DNA of 64,000 nucleotides from Clavelina lepadiformis. Taxonomy: Eukaryota > Chordata > Ascidiacea > Aplousobranchia > Clavelinidae. The DNA lies in assembly GCF_947623445.1 (NCBI RefSeq), contig NC_135243.1:14386501-14450500 (forward strand). Direction: 5' to 3'. Below, piece by piece: positions 39,139 to 52,799 of the stretch (its first letter is position 1; each line of letters opens with the position of its first letter). The notes beneath the pieces are model-generated. The model saw only the letters and a list, made by a program, of their open reading frames with translations. It did no database searches and had not been told where the DNA came from. The position numbers were made by a program, and so were the translations under genes.

Positions 39139-42100
39139 GCTTACAACACCCGGTATTTCAGGCGGTCACCCATCCAAGTACTAACCGGGCCCGAGGTTGC
39201 TTAACTTCCGAGATCGAACGAGATCGGGTATACTCAACCTGGTATGGTCGTAGGCGATTTCAAATGAAAGAAAATGGTCTTTCCAATTCTAATTCGATTG
39301 CATAGGAAATTCAACAACGCAAACAGTTGCTATAAATTTAATTGAAATGCACAGCATGTCTAAAATGCTTACAACACCCGGTATTCCCAGGCGGTCACCC
39401 ATCCAAGTACTAACCGGGCCCGAGATTGCTTAACTTCCGAGATCGAACGAGATCGGGTCTACTCAACCTGGTATGGTCGTAGGCGATTTCAAATGAAAGA
39501 AATGACCTTTTCAATTATAATTCGATTGCATAGGAAATTCAAAAAAGCAAATAGTTGCTATAAATTTGATTGAAAGATACAGCATGACTAAAATGCTTAC
39601 AACACCCGGTATTCCCAGGCGGTCACCCATCAAAGTACTAACCGGGCCCGCGGTTACTTAACTTCCGAGATCGGGTCTACTCAACCTGGTATGGTCGTAG
39701 GTGATTTCAAATGAAATAAAATTGCTTTTTCAATTATAATTTGATTGCATAGGAAATTCAAAAACGCAAATAGTTGCTATAAATTTGATTGAAATATACA
39801 GCATGACTAAAATGCTTACAACACCCGGTATTCCCAGGCGGTCACCCATCCCAGTACTAACCGGGCCTGAGATTGCTTACCTTCGGAGATCGAATGAGAT
39901 CGGGTCTACTCAACCTGGTATGGTCGTAGATGATTTCCAATGAAAGAAAATGGCTTTTTCAATTCTATATCGATTGCATAGGAAATTCAAAAACGCAAAC
40001 AGTTGCTATAAATTTAATTGAAGTATACCGCATGACTAAAATGCTTACAACACCCGGTATTACCAGGCGGTCACCCATCCAAGTACTAACCGGGACCTAG
40101 GTTGCTTAACTTCCGAGATCGAACGTAATCGGGTCTACTCAACCTGGTATGGTCGTAGGCATTTTCAAAAGAAAGAAAATGGCTTTTTCAATTATAAATC
40201 GATTGCATTGGAAATTCAAAAACGCAAACAGTTGCTATAAATTTAATTGAAATGTACAGCATGACTAAGATGCTTACAACACCCGGTATTTCCAGGCGGT
40301 CACCCATCCAAGTACTAACCGGGCCCGAGGTTGCTTAACTTCCGAGATCGGGTTTACTCAACCTGGTATGGTCGTAGGTGATTTCAAATGAAAGAAAATG
40401 GCCTTTTTAATTCTAATTCGATTGCATAGGAAATTAAATATCACAAACAGTTGCTATTAATTTAATTGAAATATACAGCATGAGTAAAATGCTTACAACA
40501 CCCGGTATTTCAGGCGGTCACCCATCCAAGTACTAACCGGGACCTAGGTTGCTTAACTTCCGAGATCGAACGAGATCGGGTATACTCAACCTGGTATGGT
40601 CGTAGGCGATTTCAAATGAAAGAAAATGGTCTTTCCACTTCTAATTCGATTGCATAGGAAATTCATACAAACAAAAAATTACTATAAAGTTGATTGAAAT
40701 TTACAGCATGACTAAAATGCTTACAACACCCGGTATTCCCAGGCGGTCACCAATCCAAGTACTAACCGGGCCCGAGGTTGCTTAACTTCCGAGATCGGGT
40801 CTACTCAACCTGGTATGGTCGTAGGTGATTTCAAATGAAAGAAAATGGTTTTTTCAATTATAATTCCATTTCATACGAATGTCAAAAACGCAAACAGTTG
40901 GTATAATTTTAATTGAAGTATACAGCATGACTAAAATGCTTACAACACCCGGTATTCCCAGGCGGTCACCCATCCAAGTACTAACCGGGCCCGCGGTTGC
41001 TTAACTTCCGAGATCGGGTCTACTCAATCTGGTATGGTCGTAGGTGATTTCAAATGAAATAAAAAGGCTTTTTCAATTATAATTTGATTGCATAGGAAAT
41101 TCAAAAAAGCAAATAGTTGCTATAAACTTGATTGAAATATACAGCATGACTAAAATGCTTACAACACCCGGTATTCCCAGGCGGTCACCCATCCAAGTAC
41201 TAACCGGGCTTGAGATTGCTTAACTCCGGAGATCGAACGAGATCGGGTCTACTCAACCTGGTATGGTCGTAGAGTATTTCCAATGAAAGAAAATGACTTT
41301 TTCTTTTCTAATTCGATTGCATAGGAAATTCAAAAACGCAAACAGTTGCTATAAATTTAATTGAACTATACCGCATGACTAAAATGCTTACAACACCCGG
41401 TATTCCCAGGCGGTCACCCATCCAAGTACTAACCGGGCCCTAGGTCGCTTAACTTCCGAGATCGAACGTAATCAGGTCTACTCAACCTGGAATGGTCGTA
41501 GGCAATTTCAAAAGATAGAAAATGGCTTTTTCAATTATAATTAGATTGCATAGGAAATTCAAAAACGCAAAAAGTTGCTATAATTTTAATTGAAATTTAC
41601 AGCATGACTAAGATGCTTACAACACCCGGTATTTCCAGGCGGTTACCCATCCAAGTACTAACCGGGACCGAGGTTGATTAACTTCCGAGATCAAACGAGA
41701 TCGGGTCTACTCAACCTGGTATGTTCGTAGGCGATTTCAAATGAAAGAAAATGGCGTTTTCAATTCTAATTAGATTGCTTAGGAAGTTCAAAAAACAAAA
41801 AAATAGTTGCTATAAGATTCATAGAAATGTACAGCATGACTAAAATGCTTACAACACCCGGTATTTCAGGCGGTCACCCATCCAAGTACTAACCGGGCCC
41901 GAGGTTGCTTAACTTCCGAGATCGAACGAGATCGGGTATACTCAACCTGGTATGGTCGTAGGCGATTTCAAATGAAAGAAAATGGTCTTTCCAATTCTAA
42001 TTCGATTGCATAGGAAATTCAAAAAGACAAACAGATGTTATAAATTTAATTGAAGTATACAGCATGACTAAAATGCTTACAACACCCGGTATTCCCAGGC

Positions 42101-43992
42101 GGTCACCAATCCAAGTACTAACCGGGCCCGATGTTGCTTAACTTCCGAGATCGAACGAGATCGGGTCTACTCAACCTGGTATGGTCGTAGGTGATTTCAA
42201 ATGAAAGAAAATGGCTTTTTCAATTATAATTCGATTGCATACGAAATTCAAAAACGCAAACAGTTGTTATAAATTTAATTGAAGTATACAGCATGACTAA
42301 AATACTTACAACACCCGGTATTCTCTGGCGGTCACCCATCAAAGTACTAACCGGGCCCGCGGTTGCTTAACTTCCGAGATCGGGTCTACTCAACCTGGTA
42401 TGGTCGTAGGCGATTTCAAATGAAAGAAAATGACCTTTTCAATTATAATTCGATTGCATAGGAAATTCAAAAAAGCAAATAGTTGCTATAAATTTGATTG
42501 AAATATACAGCATGACTAAAATGCTTACAACACCCGGTATTTCCAGGCGGTCACCCATCCAAGTACTAACCGGGCCCGAGGTTGCTTAAATTCCGAGATC
42601 GAACGAGATCGGGTCTACTCAACCTGGTATGTTCGTAGGCGATTTCAAATGAAAGATAATGGCTTTTTAAATTCTAATTAGATTGCATAGGAAGTTCAAA
42701 AAAGAAAATAGTTGCTATAAGATTCATGGAAATATACAGCATGACTAAAATGCTTACAACACCCGGTATTACCAGGCGGTCACCCATCCAAGTACTAATC
42801 GGGCCCGAGGTTGCTTAACTTCCGAGATCGGGTTTACTCAACCTGGTATGGTCGTAGGTGATTTCAAATGAAAGAAAATGGCTTTTTTAATTCTAATTTG
42901 ATTGCATAGGAAATTAAAAATCACAAACAGTTGCTATATATTTAATTGAAATATACAGCATGAGTAAAATGCTTACAACACCCGGTATTTCAAGCGGTCA
43001 CCCATCCAAGTACTAACCGGGCCCGAGGTTGCTTAACTTCCGAGATCGAACGAGATCGGGTATACTCAACCTGGTATGGTCGTAGGCGATTTCAAATGAA
43101 AGAAAATGGTCTTTCCAATTCTAATTCGATTGCATAGGAAATTCAAACAAACAAATAGTTACTATAAAGTTGATTGAAATATACAGCATGACTAAAAGGC
43201 TTACAACACCCGGTATTCCCAGGCGGTCACCCATCCAAGTACTAACCGGGCCCGAGATTGCTTAACTTCCGAGATCGAACGAGATCGGGTCTACTCAACC
43301 TGGTATGGTCGTAGGCATTTTCAAAAGAAAGAAAATGGCCTTTTCAATTATAATTAGATTGCATAGGAAATTCAACAACGCAAACAGTTTCTATAAATTT
43401 AATTGAAATGCACAGCATGTCTAAAATGCTTACAACACCCGGTATTCCCAGGCGGTCACCCATCCAAGTACTAACCGGGCCCGAGATTGCTTAACTTCCG
43501 AGATCGAACGAGATCGGGTCTACTCAACCTGGTATGGTCGTAGGCGATTTCAAATGAAAGAAATGACCTTTTCAATTATAATTCGATTGCATAGGAAATT
43601 CAAAAAAGCAAATAGTTGCTATAAATTTGATTGAAAGATACAGCATGACTAAAATGCTTACAACACCCGGTATTCCCAGGCGGTCACCCATCAAAGTACT
43701 AACCGGGCCCGCGGTTACTTAACTTCCGAGATCGGGTCTACTCAACCTGGTATGGTCGTAGGTGATTTCAAATGAAATAAAATTGCTTTTTCAATTATAA
43801 TTTGATTGCATAGGAAATTCAAAAACGCAAATAGTTGCTATAAATTTGATTGAAATATACAGCATGACTAAAATGCTTACAACACCCGGTATTCCCAGGC
43901 GGTCACCCATCCAAGTACTAACCGGGCCTGAGATTGCTTACCTTCGGAGATCGAATGAGATCGGGTCTACTCAACCTGGTATGGTCGTAGAT
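39139..43992 (-). rRNA. 5S rRNA copies 174-195
   Basis: Copies: 39139-39255; 39367-39484; 39595-39702d; 39814-39931; 40043-40160; 40272-40379d; 40491-40607; 40719-40826d; 40938-41045d; 41157-41274; 41386-41503; 41615-41732; 41847-41963; 42075-42192; 42304-42411d; 42523-42640; 42752-42859d; 42971-43087; 43199-43316; 43428-43545; 43656-43763d; 43875-43992. Seven of 22 are short. Copies 182-186 repeat 170-174 (offset 2708). Four copies here (174, 180, 186, 191) are 117 bp and share a one-base loss near nt 97-99, next to the C box (sense CCTGAAATACC for CCTGGGAATACC). Confidence 0.95.
39330..41030. repeat. Block repeated at 43391-45091 (offset 4061 bp)
   Basis: Copies 175-182 and 193-200 correspond at offset 4061, with shared AATGACC near 39501 and 43562 and CGGAGATCGAATG near 39884 and 43945. 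Copies 170-174 and 182-186 are a second overlapping repeat (offset 2708), so copy 182 is a hybrid joint of the two. Confidence 0.85.
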
Positions 43993-44103
43993 GATTTCCA
44001 ATGAAAGAAAATGGCTTTTTCAATTCTATATCGATTGCATAGGAAATTCAAAAACGCAAACAGTTGCTATAAATTTAATTGAAGTATACCGCATGACTAA
44101 AAT

Positions 44104-47100
44104 GCTTACAACACCCGGTATTACCAGGCGGTCACCCATCCAAGTACTAACCGGGACCTAGGTTGCTTAACTTCCGAGATCGAACGTAATCGGGTCTACT
44201 CAACCTGGTATGGTCGTAGGCATTTTCAAAAGAAAGAAAATGGCTTTTTCAATTATAAATCGATTGCATTGGAAATTCAAAAACGCAAACAGTTGCTATA
44301 AATTTAATTGAAATGTACAGCATGACTAAGATGCTTACAACACCCGGTATTTCCAGGCGGTCACCCATCCAAGTACTAACCGGGCCCGAGGTTGCTTAAC
44401 TTCCGAGATCGGGTTTACTCAACCTGGTATGGTCGTAGGTGATTTCAAATGAAAGAAAATGGCTTTTTTAATTCTAATTCGATTGCATAGGAAATTAAAT
44501 ATCACAAACAGTTGCTATTAATTTAATTGAAATATACAGCATGAGTAAAATGCTTACAACACCCGGTATTTCAGGCGGTCACCCATCCAAGTACTAACCG
44601 GGACCTAGGTTGCTTAACTTCCGAGATCGAACGAGATCGGGTATACTCAAACTGGTATGGTCGTAGGCGATTTCAAATGAAAGAAAATGGTCTTTCCACT
44701 TCTAATTCGATTGCATAGGAAATTCATACAAACAAAAAATTACTATAAAGTTGATTGAAATTTACAGCATGACTAAAATGCTTACAACACCCGGTATTCC
44801 CAGGCGGTCACCAATCCAAGTACTAACCGGGCCCGAGGTTGCTTAACTTCCGAGATCGGGTCTACTCAACCTGGTATGGTCGTAGGTGATTTCAAATGAA
44901 AGAAAATGGTTTTTTCAATTATAATTCCATTTCATACGAATGTCAAAAACGCAAACAGTTGGTATAATTTTAATTGAAGTATACAGCATGACTAAAATGC
45001 TTACAACACCCGGTATTCCCAGGCGGTCACCCATCCAAGTACTAACCGGGCCTGAGGTTGCTTAACTTCCGAGATCGAACGAGATCGGGTCTATTCAACC
45101 TGGTATGGTCGTAGGTGATTTCAAATGAAAGAAAATGGCTTTTTCAATTATAATTCGATTGCATAGGAAGTTCATAAAAGAAAATAGTTGCTATAGATTT
45201 GATTGAAATATACAGCATGACTAAAATGCTTACAACCCCCGGTATTCCCAGGCGGTCACCCATCCAAGTACTAACCGGGCCCGAGGTTGCTCAACTTCCG
45301 AGATCGAACGAGATCGGGTCTACTCAACCTGGTATGGTCGTAGGCAATTTCAAAAGAAAGAAAATGGACATTTCAATTCTAATTCGATAGCATAGGAAAT
45401 TCAAAAACGAAAACAATTGCTATAAATTTAATTGAAATATACAGCATGACTAAAATGCTTACAACACCCGGTATTCCCAGGCGGTCAGCCATCCAAGTAC
45501 TAACCGGGCCCGAGGTTGCTTAACTTCCGAGATCGGGTCTACTCAACCTGGTATGGTCGTAGGTGATTTCAAATGAAAGAAAATGGTTTTTTCAATTATA
45601 ATTCCATTTCATACGAATGTCAAAAACGCAAACAGTTGGTATAATTTTAATTGAAGTATACAGCATGACTAAAATGCTTACAACACCCGGTATTCCCAGG
45701 CGGTCACCCATCCAAGTACTAACCGGGCCTGAGGTTGCTTAACTTCCGAGATCGAACGAGATCGGGTCTATTCAACCTGGTATGGTCGTAGGTGATTTCA
45801 AATGAAAGAAAATGGCTTTTTCAATTATAATTCGATTGCATAGGAAGTTCATAAAAGAAAATAGTTGCTATAGATTTGATTGAAATATACAGCATGACTA
45901 AAATGCTTACAACCCCCGGTATTCCCAGGCGGTCACCCATCCAAGTACTAACCGGGCCCGAGGTTGATTAACTTCCGAGATCGAACGAGATCGGGTCTAC
46001 TCAACCTGGTATGGTCGTAGGCAATTTCAAAAGAAAGAAAATGGACATTTCAATTCTAATTCGATTGCATAGGAAATTCAAAAACGAAAACAATTGCTAT
46101 AAATTTAATTGAAATATACAGCATGACTAAAATGCTTACAACACCCGGTATTCCCAGGCGGTCAGCCATCCAAGTACTAACCGGGCCCGAGATTGCTTAA
46201 CTTCCGAGATCGAACGAGATCGGGTCTACTCAACCTGGTATGGTCGTAGGCAATTTCAAAAGAAAGAAAATTGCTTTTTCAATTATAATTCGATTGCATA
46301 GGAAATTCAAAAACGCAAACAGTTGCTATAAATTTAATTGAAATATACAGCATGACTAAAATGCTTACAACACCCGGTATTTCCAGGCGGTTACCCATCC
46401 AAGTACTAACCGGGCCCGAGGTTGCTTAACTTCCGAGATCGGGTCTACTCAACCTGGTATGGTCGTAAGCGTTTTCAAATGAAAGAAAATGGCTTTTTTA
46501 ATTATAATTCGATTGTATAGGAAATTCAAAATCACAAACAGTTGCTATTAATTTAATTGAAATATACAGCATGACTAAAATGCTTATAACACCCGGTATT
46601 CCCAGGCCATCACCCATCCAAGTACTAACCGGGCACGAGGTTGTTTAACTTCCGAGATCGGGTATACTCAACCTGGTATGGTCGTAGGCGATTTCAAAAG
46701 AAAGAAAATGGCATTTTCAATTATAATTCGATTGCATAGGAAATACAAAAACGCAAAGAGTTGCTATAAAAATAATTGAAATATACAGCATGACTAAAAT
46801 GCTTCCAAAACCCGGTATTCCCAGGCGGTCACCCATCCAAGTACTAACCGGGCCCGAGGTTGCTTAACTTCCGAGATCGGGTATACTCAACCTGGTATGG
46901 TCGTAGGCGATTTCAAAAGAAAGAAAATGGCTTTTTTAATTATAATTCGATTGCATAGGAAATTCAAAAACGCAAATAGTTGCTATAAAAATAATTGAAA
47001 TATACAACATGACTAAAATATTTACAAAACCCGGTATTCCCAGGCGGTCACCCATCCAAGTACTAACCGGGCCCGAGGTTGCTTAACTTCCGAGATCGGG

Positions 47101-48917
47101 TCTACTCAACCTGGTATGGTCGTAAGCGTTTTCAAATGAAAGAAAATGGCTTTTTTAATTATAATTCGATTGTATAGGAAATTCAAAATCACAAACAGTT
47201 GCTATTAATTTAATTGAAATATACAGCATGACTAAAATGCTTATAACACCCGGTATTCCCAGGCCATCACCCATCCAAGTACTAACCGGGCCCGAGGTTG
47301 CTTAACTTCCGAGATCGGGTTTACTCAACCTGGTATGGTCGTAGGTGATTTGAAATGAAACAAAATGGCTTTTTTAATTTTAATTCGATTGCATAGGAAA
47401 TTAAAAATCACAAACACTTGCTATATATTTAATTGAAGTATACAGCATGAGTAAAATGCTTACAACACCCGGTAATCAAGGCGGTCACCCATCCAAGTAC
47501 TAACCGGGCCCGAGGTTGCTTAACTTCCGAGATCGAACGAGATCGAGTCTACTCAACCTGGTATGGTCGTAGGCAATTTCAAAATAAAGAAAATGGCTTT
47601 TTAATTATAATTCGATTGCATAAGAAATACAAAAACGCAAAGAATTGCTATAAAAATAATTGAAATATACAGCATGACTAAAATGCTTACAACACCCGGT
47701 ATTCCCAGGCGGTCACCCATCCAAGTACTAACCGGGCACGAGGTTGTTTAACTTCCGAGATCGGGTATACTCAACCTGGTATGGTCGTAGGCGATTTCAA
47801 AAGAAAGAAAATGGCATTTTCAATTATAATTCGATTGCATAGGAAATACAAAAACGCAAAGAGTTGCTATAAAAATAATTGAAATATACAGCATGACTAA
47901 AATGCTTACAGCACCCGGTATTCCCAGGCGGTCACCCATCCAAGTACTAACCGGGCCCGAGGTTGCTTAACTTCCGAGATCGAACGAGATCGGGTCTACT
48001 CAACCTGGTATGGTCGTAGGTGATTTCAAAAGAAAGAAAATGGCTTTTTTAATTATAATTCGATTGCATAGGAAATTCAAAAACGCAAATAGTTGCTATA
48101 AAAATAATTGAAATATACAACATGACTAAAATATTTACAAAACCCGGTATTCCCAGGCGGTCACCCATCCAAGTACTAACCGGGCCCGAGGTTGCTTAAC
48201 TTCCGAGATCGAACGAGATCGGGTCTACTCAACCTGATATTGTCGTAGGCGATTTCAAATGAAAGAAAATGGCAATTTCAATTCTGATTCGATTGCATAG
48301 GAAATTCAAATAAGGAAATAGTTGCTATAAATTTGATGGAAGTATACAGCATGACTAAAATGCTTTCAACACCCGGTATTGCCAGGCTGTCACCCATCCA
48401 AGTACTAACCGGGCCCGAGGTTGCTTAATTTCAGAAAACGAGTCTACTCAACCTGGTATGGTCGTAGGCGATTTCAAATGAAAGAAAATGGCTTTTTTAA
48501 TTATAATTCGTTTGCATAGGAAATTCAAAATCACCAAAAGTTGCTATATATTTAATTGAAATATACAGCATGACTAAATTGTTTACAACACCCGGTATTC
48601 CCTGGCGGTCACCCATCCAAGTACTAACCGGGCCCGAGGTTGCTTAACTTCTGAGATCGAACGAGATCGGGTATACTCAACCTGTTATGGTCGTAGGCGA
48701 TTTCAAATGAAAGAAAATGGCCTTTTCAATTCTAATTAGATTGCATAGGACATTCAAAAAAGCAAATAGTTGCTATAAATTTGATTGTAAGATACAGCAT
48801 GACTAAAATGCTTACAACACCCGGTATTACCAGGCAATCACCCATCCAAGTACTAACCGGGCCCGAGGTTGCTTAACTTCCGAGATCGGGTCTACTCAAC
48901 CTGGTATGGTCAAAGGC
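44104..48917 (-). rRNA. 5S rRNA copies 196-217
   Basis: Copies: 44104-44221; 44333-44440d; 44552-44668; 44780-44887d; 44999-45116; 45228-45345; 45457-45564d; 45676-45793; 45905-46022; 46134-46251; 46363-46470d; 46582-46689d; 46801-46908d; 47020-47127d; 47239-47346d; 47458-47574; 47685-47792d; 47904-48021; 48133-48250; 48362-48469d; 48581-48698; 48810-48917d. Eleven of 22 are short, the highest share in the window, with five in a row (206-210). Copies 193-200 repeat 175-182 (offset 4061). Copies 203-205 repeat 200-202 (offset 677). Confidence 0.95.
44900..46200. repeat. 3-unit tandem duplication (offset 677 bp)
   Basis: Copies 200-202 and 203-205 correspond at offset 677, marked by the spacer TAATTCCATTTCATACG at 44922 and 45599, an otherwise rare sequence that also occurs at 40861. 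Confidence 0.85.
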
Positions 48918-49839
48918 GATTTCAAATGAAAGAAAATGGCTTTTTTAATTATAATTCTATTGCATAGGATATTAAAAACCACAAACAGTTGCTATAAATT
49001 TAATTGAAATAAACAGCATGACTAAAATGCTTACAACACCCGGTTTTCCCAGGCGTTCACCCATCCAAGTACTAACCGGGCCCGAGGTTGCTTAACTTTC
49101 GAGATCGAACGAGATCAGGTCTGCTCAACCTGGTATGGTCGTAGGCGACTTCAAAAGAAAGAAAATGGCTTTTTCAATTCTAATTCGATTGCATAGGAAA
49201 TTCAAAAAAGCAAATAGTTGATAAAAATTTAATTGAAATATACAGCATGACTAAAATGCTTATAACACCCGGTATTCCCAGGCGGTCACCTATCCAAGTA
49301 CTAACCGGGCCCGAGGTTGCTTAACTTCCGAGATCGAACGAGATCGGGTCTACTCAACCTGATATGGTCGTAGGTGATTTCAAATGAAAGAAAATGGCCT
49401 TTTCAATTCTAATTCTATTGCATAGGAAATTCAAAACCACAAACTGTTGCGATTAATTTAATTGAAATATACAGCATGACTAAATTGCTTATAACACCCG
49501 GTATTCCCAGGCGGTCACCCATCCAAGTACTAACCGGACCCGAGGTTGCTAAACTTCCGAGATCGAACGAGATCGGGTCTACTCAACTTGGTATGGTCGT
49601 AGGCAATTTCAAAAGAAAGAAAATGGCTTTTTTACTTATAATTCGATTGCATAAGAAATACAAAAACGCAAATAGTTGCTATAAAAATAATTGAAATATA
49701 CAGCATGACTAAAATGCTTACAACACCCTGTATTCCCACGCGGTCACTAATCCAAGTACTAACCGGGCCCGAGGTTGCTTAACTTCCGAGATCGAACGAG
49801 ATCGGGTCTACTCAACCTGGTATGGTCGTAGGCGATATC

Positions 49840-51185
49840 AAATGAAAGAAAATGGTCTTTCCAATTCTATTTCGTTTGCATAGGAAATTCAAAAAAGCAA
49901 ATAGTTGGTATAAATTTGATTGAAATATACAGCATGACTAAAATGCTTACAACATTTTGTATTCCCAGGCGGTCACCCATCCAAGAACTAACAGGGCCCG
50001 AGGTTGCTTAACTTCCGAGATCGAACGAGATCGGGTCTACTCAACCTGGTGTGGTCGTAGGCGATTTCAAATGAAAGAAAATGGCCTTTTAAATTCTAAT
50101 TAGATTGCATATATAATTCAAATAAGCAAATAGTTGCAATAAATTTGATTGAAAGATACAGCATGACTAAAATGCTTACAACAACCGGTATTACCAGGCA
50201 ATCACCCATCCAAGTACTAACCGGGTCCGAGGTTGAATAACTTCCAAGAGCGGGTCTATTCAACCTAGTATGGTCGTAGGCGTTTTCAAATGAAAGAAAA
50301 TGGCTTTTTTAATTCTAATTCGATTGCATAGGATAATCAAAATCACAAACAGTTGCTACTAATTTAATTGAAATATACAGCATGACTAAATTGCTTATAA
50401 CACCCGATATTTCCAGACGGTCACCCATCCAAGTATTAACCGGGCCCGAGGTTGCTTAACTTCCGAGATCGAACGAGATCGGGTCTACTCAACCTGGTAT
50501 GGTCGTAGGCGATTTCAAATGAAAGAAAATGGTCTTTCCAATTCTATTTCGTTTGCATAGGAAATTCAAAAAAGCAAATAGTTGGTATAAATTTGATTGA
50601 AATATACAGCATGACTAAAATGCTTACAACATTTTGTATTCCCAGGCGGTCACCCATCCAAGAACTAACAGGGCCCGAGGTTGCTTAACTTCCGAGATCG
50701 AACGAGATCGGGTCTACCCAACCTGGTGTGGTCGTAGGCGATTTCAAATGAAAGAAAATGGCCTTTTAAATTCTAATTAGATTGCATATATAATTCAAAT
50801 AAGCAAATAGTTGCAATAAATTTGATTGAAAGATACAGCATGACTAAAATGCTTACAACAACCGGTATTACCAGGCAATCACCCATCCAAGTACTAACCG
50901 GGTCCGAGGTTGAATAACTTCCAAGAGCGGGTCTATTCAACCTAGTATGGTCGTAGGCGTTTTCAAATGAAAGAAAATGGCTTTTTTAATTCTAATTCGA
51001 TTGCATAGGATAATCAAAATCACAAACAGTTGCTACTAATTTATTTGAAATATACAGCATGACTAAATTGCTTATAACACCCGATATTTCCAGACGGTCA
51101 CCCATCCAAGTATTAACCGGGCCCGAGGTTGCTTAACTTCCGAGATCGAACGAGATCAGGTCTGCTCAACCTGGTATGGTCGTAG
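49840..51185. repeat. 3-unit tandem duplication (offset 677 bp)
   Basis: Copies 222-224 and 225-227 correspond at offset 677, including the private AACATTTTGT at 49951 and 50628. The two blocks differ at only a few bases. Confidence 0.88.
49945..50062 (-). rRNA. 5S rRNA with a CGGG-to-AAAA block change in helix V
   Basis: Full length, but sense GAATACCGGGTGTTG reads GAATACAAAATGTTG: four adjacent bases differ at once, breaking helix V/I junction pairing. The change is shared with the tandem duplicate at 50622-50739 (offset 677), so it predates that duplication. Probably a damaged copy. Confidence 0.85.
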
Positions 51186-51298
51186 GCAATTTCAAAAGAA
51201 AGAAAATGGCTTTTTTAATTATAATTCGATTGCATAAGAAATACAAAAACGCAAAGAGTTGCTATAAAAATAATTGAAATATACAGCATGACTAAAAT

Positions 51299-51416
51299 GC
51301 TTACAACACCCGGTATTCCCAGGCGGTCACCCATCCAAGTACTAACCGGGCCCGAGGTTGCTTAACTTCCGAAATCGAACGAGATCGGGTCTACTCAACC
51401 TGGTATGGTCGTAGGC
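51299..51416 (-). rRNA. 5S rRNA, one base from majority (helix III change)
   Basis: Differs from the majority only in sense GATTTCGG for GATCTCGG in the second GATCTCG repeat. TTTT follows. It lies just right of the 3-unit duplication that ends near 51.1 kb. Confidence 0.92.
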
Positions 51417-52799
51417 GATTTCAAAAGAAAAAAAATGGCCTTTCCGATTCTAATTCGATTGCATAGGACATTCAAAAAAGCAAATAGTTGCTATAAATTT
51501 GATTGAAAGATACAGCATGACTAAAATGCTTACAACACCCGGTATTACCAGGCAAACACCCATCTAAGTACTAACCGGGCCCGAGGTTGCTTATTTTCGA
51601 GATCGGGTCTACTCAACCTGGTATGGTCGTAGGCGTTTTCAAATGAAAGAAAATGGCTTTTTTAATTATAATTCGATTGCATAGTAAATTTAAAAAAGCA
51701 AATAGTTGATAAAAATTTAATTGAAATATACAGCATGACTAAAATGCTTTTAGCACCCGGTATTCCCAGGCGGTCACCCATCCAAGTACTAACCGGGTCC
51801 GAGGTTGCTTAACTTCCGAGATCGGGTCTACTCAACCTGGTATGGTCGTAGGTGAATTCAAAAGAAAGAAAATGGCCTTTTCAATTATAATTCGATTGCA
51901 TAGGAAATTCAAAAAAGCAAATAGTTGATAAAAATTTAATTGAAATATACAGCATGACTAAAATGCTTATAGCACCCGGTATTCCCAGGCAAACACCCAT
52001 CCAAGTACTAACCGGGCCCGAGGTTGCTTAACTTCCGAGATCAGGTCTACTCAACCTGTTATGGTCGTAGGCGATTTCAAATGAAAGAAAATGGCTTTTT
52101 TAATTCTATTTCGATTGCATAGGAAATTCAAAAAAGAGAATAGTTGTTATTAATTTGATTGAAATATACAGCATGACTAAATTGCTTACATCACCCGGTA
52201 TTCCCTGGCGGTCACCCATCCAAGTACTAACCGGGCCCGAGGTTGCTTAACTTCCGAGATCGAACGAGATCGGGTCTACTCAACCTGGTATGGTCGTAGG
52301 CGATTTCAAATGAATAAAAATGGCCTTTTCAATTCTAATTAGATTGCATAGGACATTCAAAAAAGCAAATAGTTGCTAAAAATTTAATTGAAAACTACAG
52401 CATGACTAAAATGCTTACAGCACCCACTATTCCCAGGCGGTCACCCATCCAAGTACTAACCGGGCCCGAGGTTGCTTAAATTCCGAGATCGTATCTACTC
52501 AACTTGGTGTGGTCGTAGGTGTATTCAAATGAAAGAAAATGGGTTTTTCAATTCTAATTCGATTGCATAGGAAATTCAAAAACTCAAACAATTGCTATAA
52601 ATTTAATTGAAATATACAGCATGGGTAAAATGCTTACAACACCCGGTCTTCCAAGACGGTCACCCATCCAAGTACTAACCGGGCCCGAGGTTGCTTAACT
52701 TCCGAGATCGAACGAGATCGAGTCTACTCAACCTGGTATGGTCGTAGGCAATTTCAAAAGAAAGAAAATGGCTTTTTTAATTAAAATTCGATTGCATAG

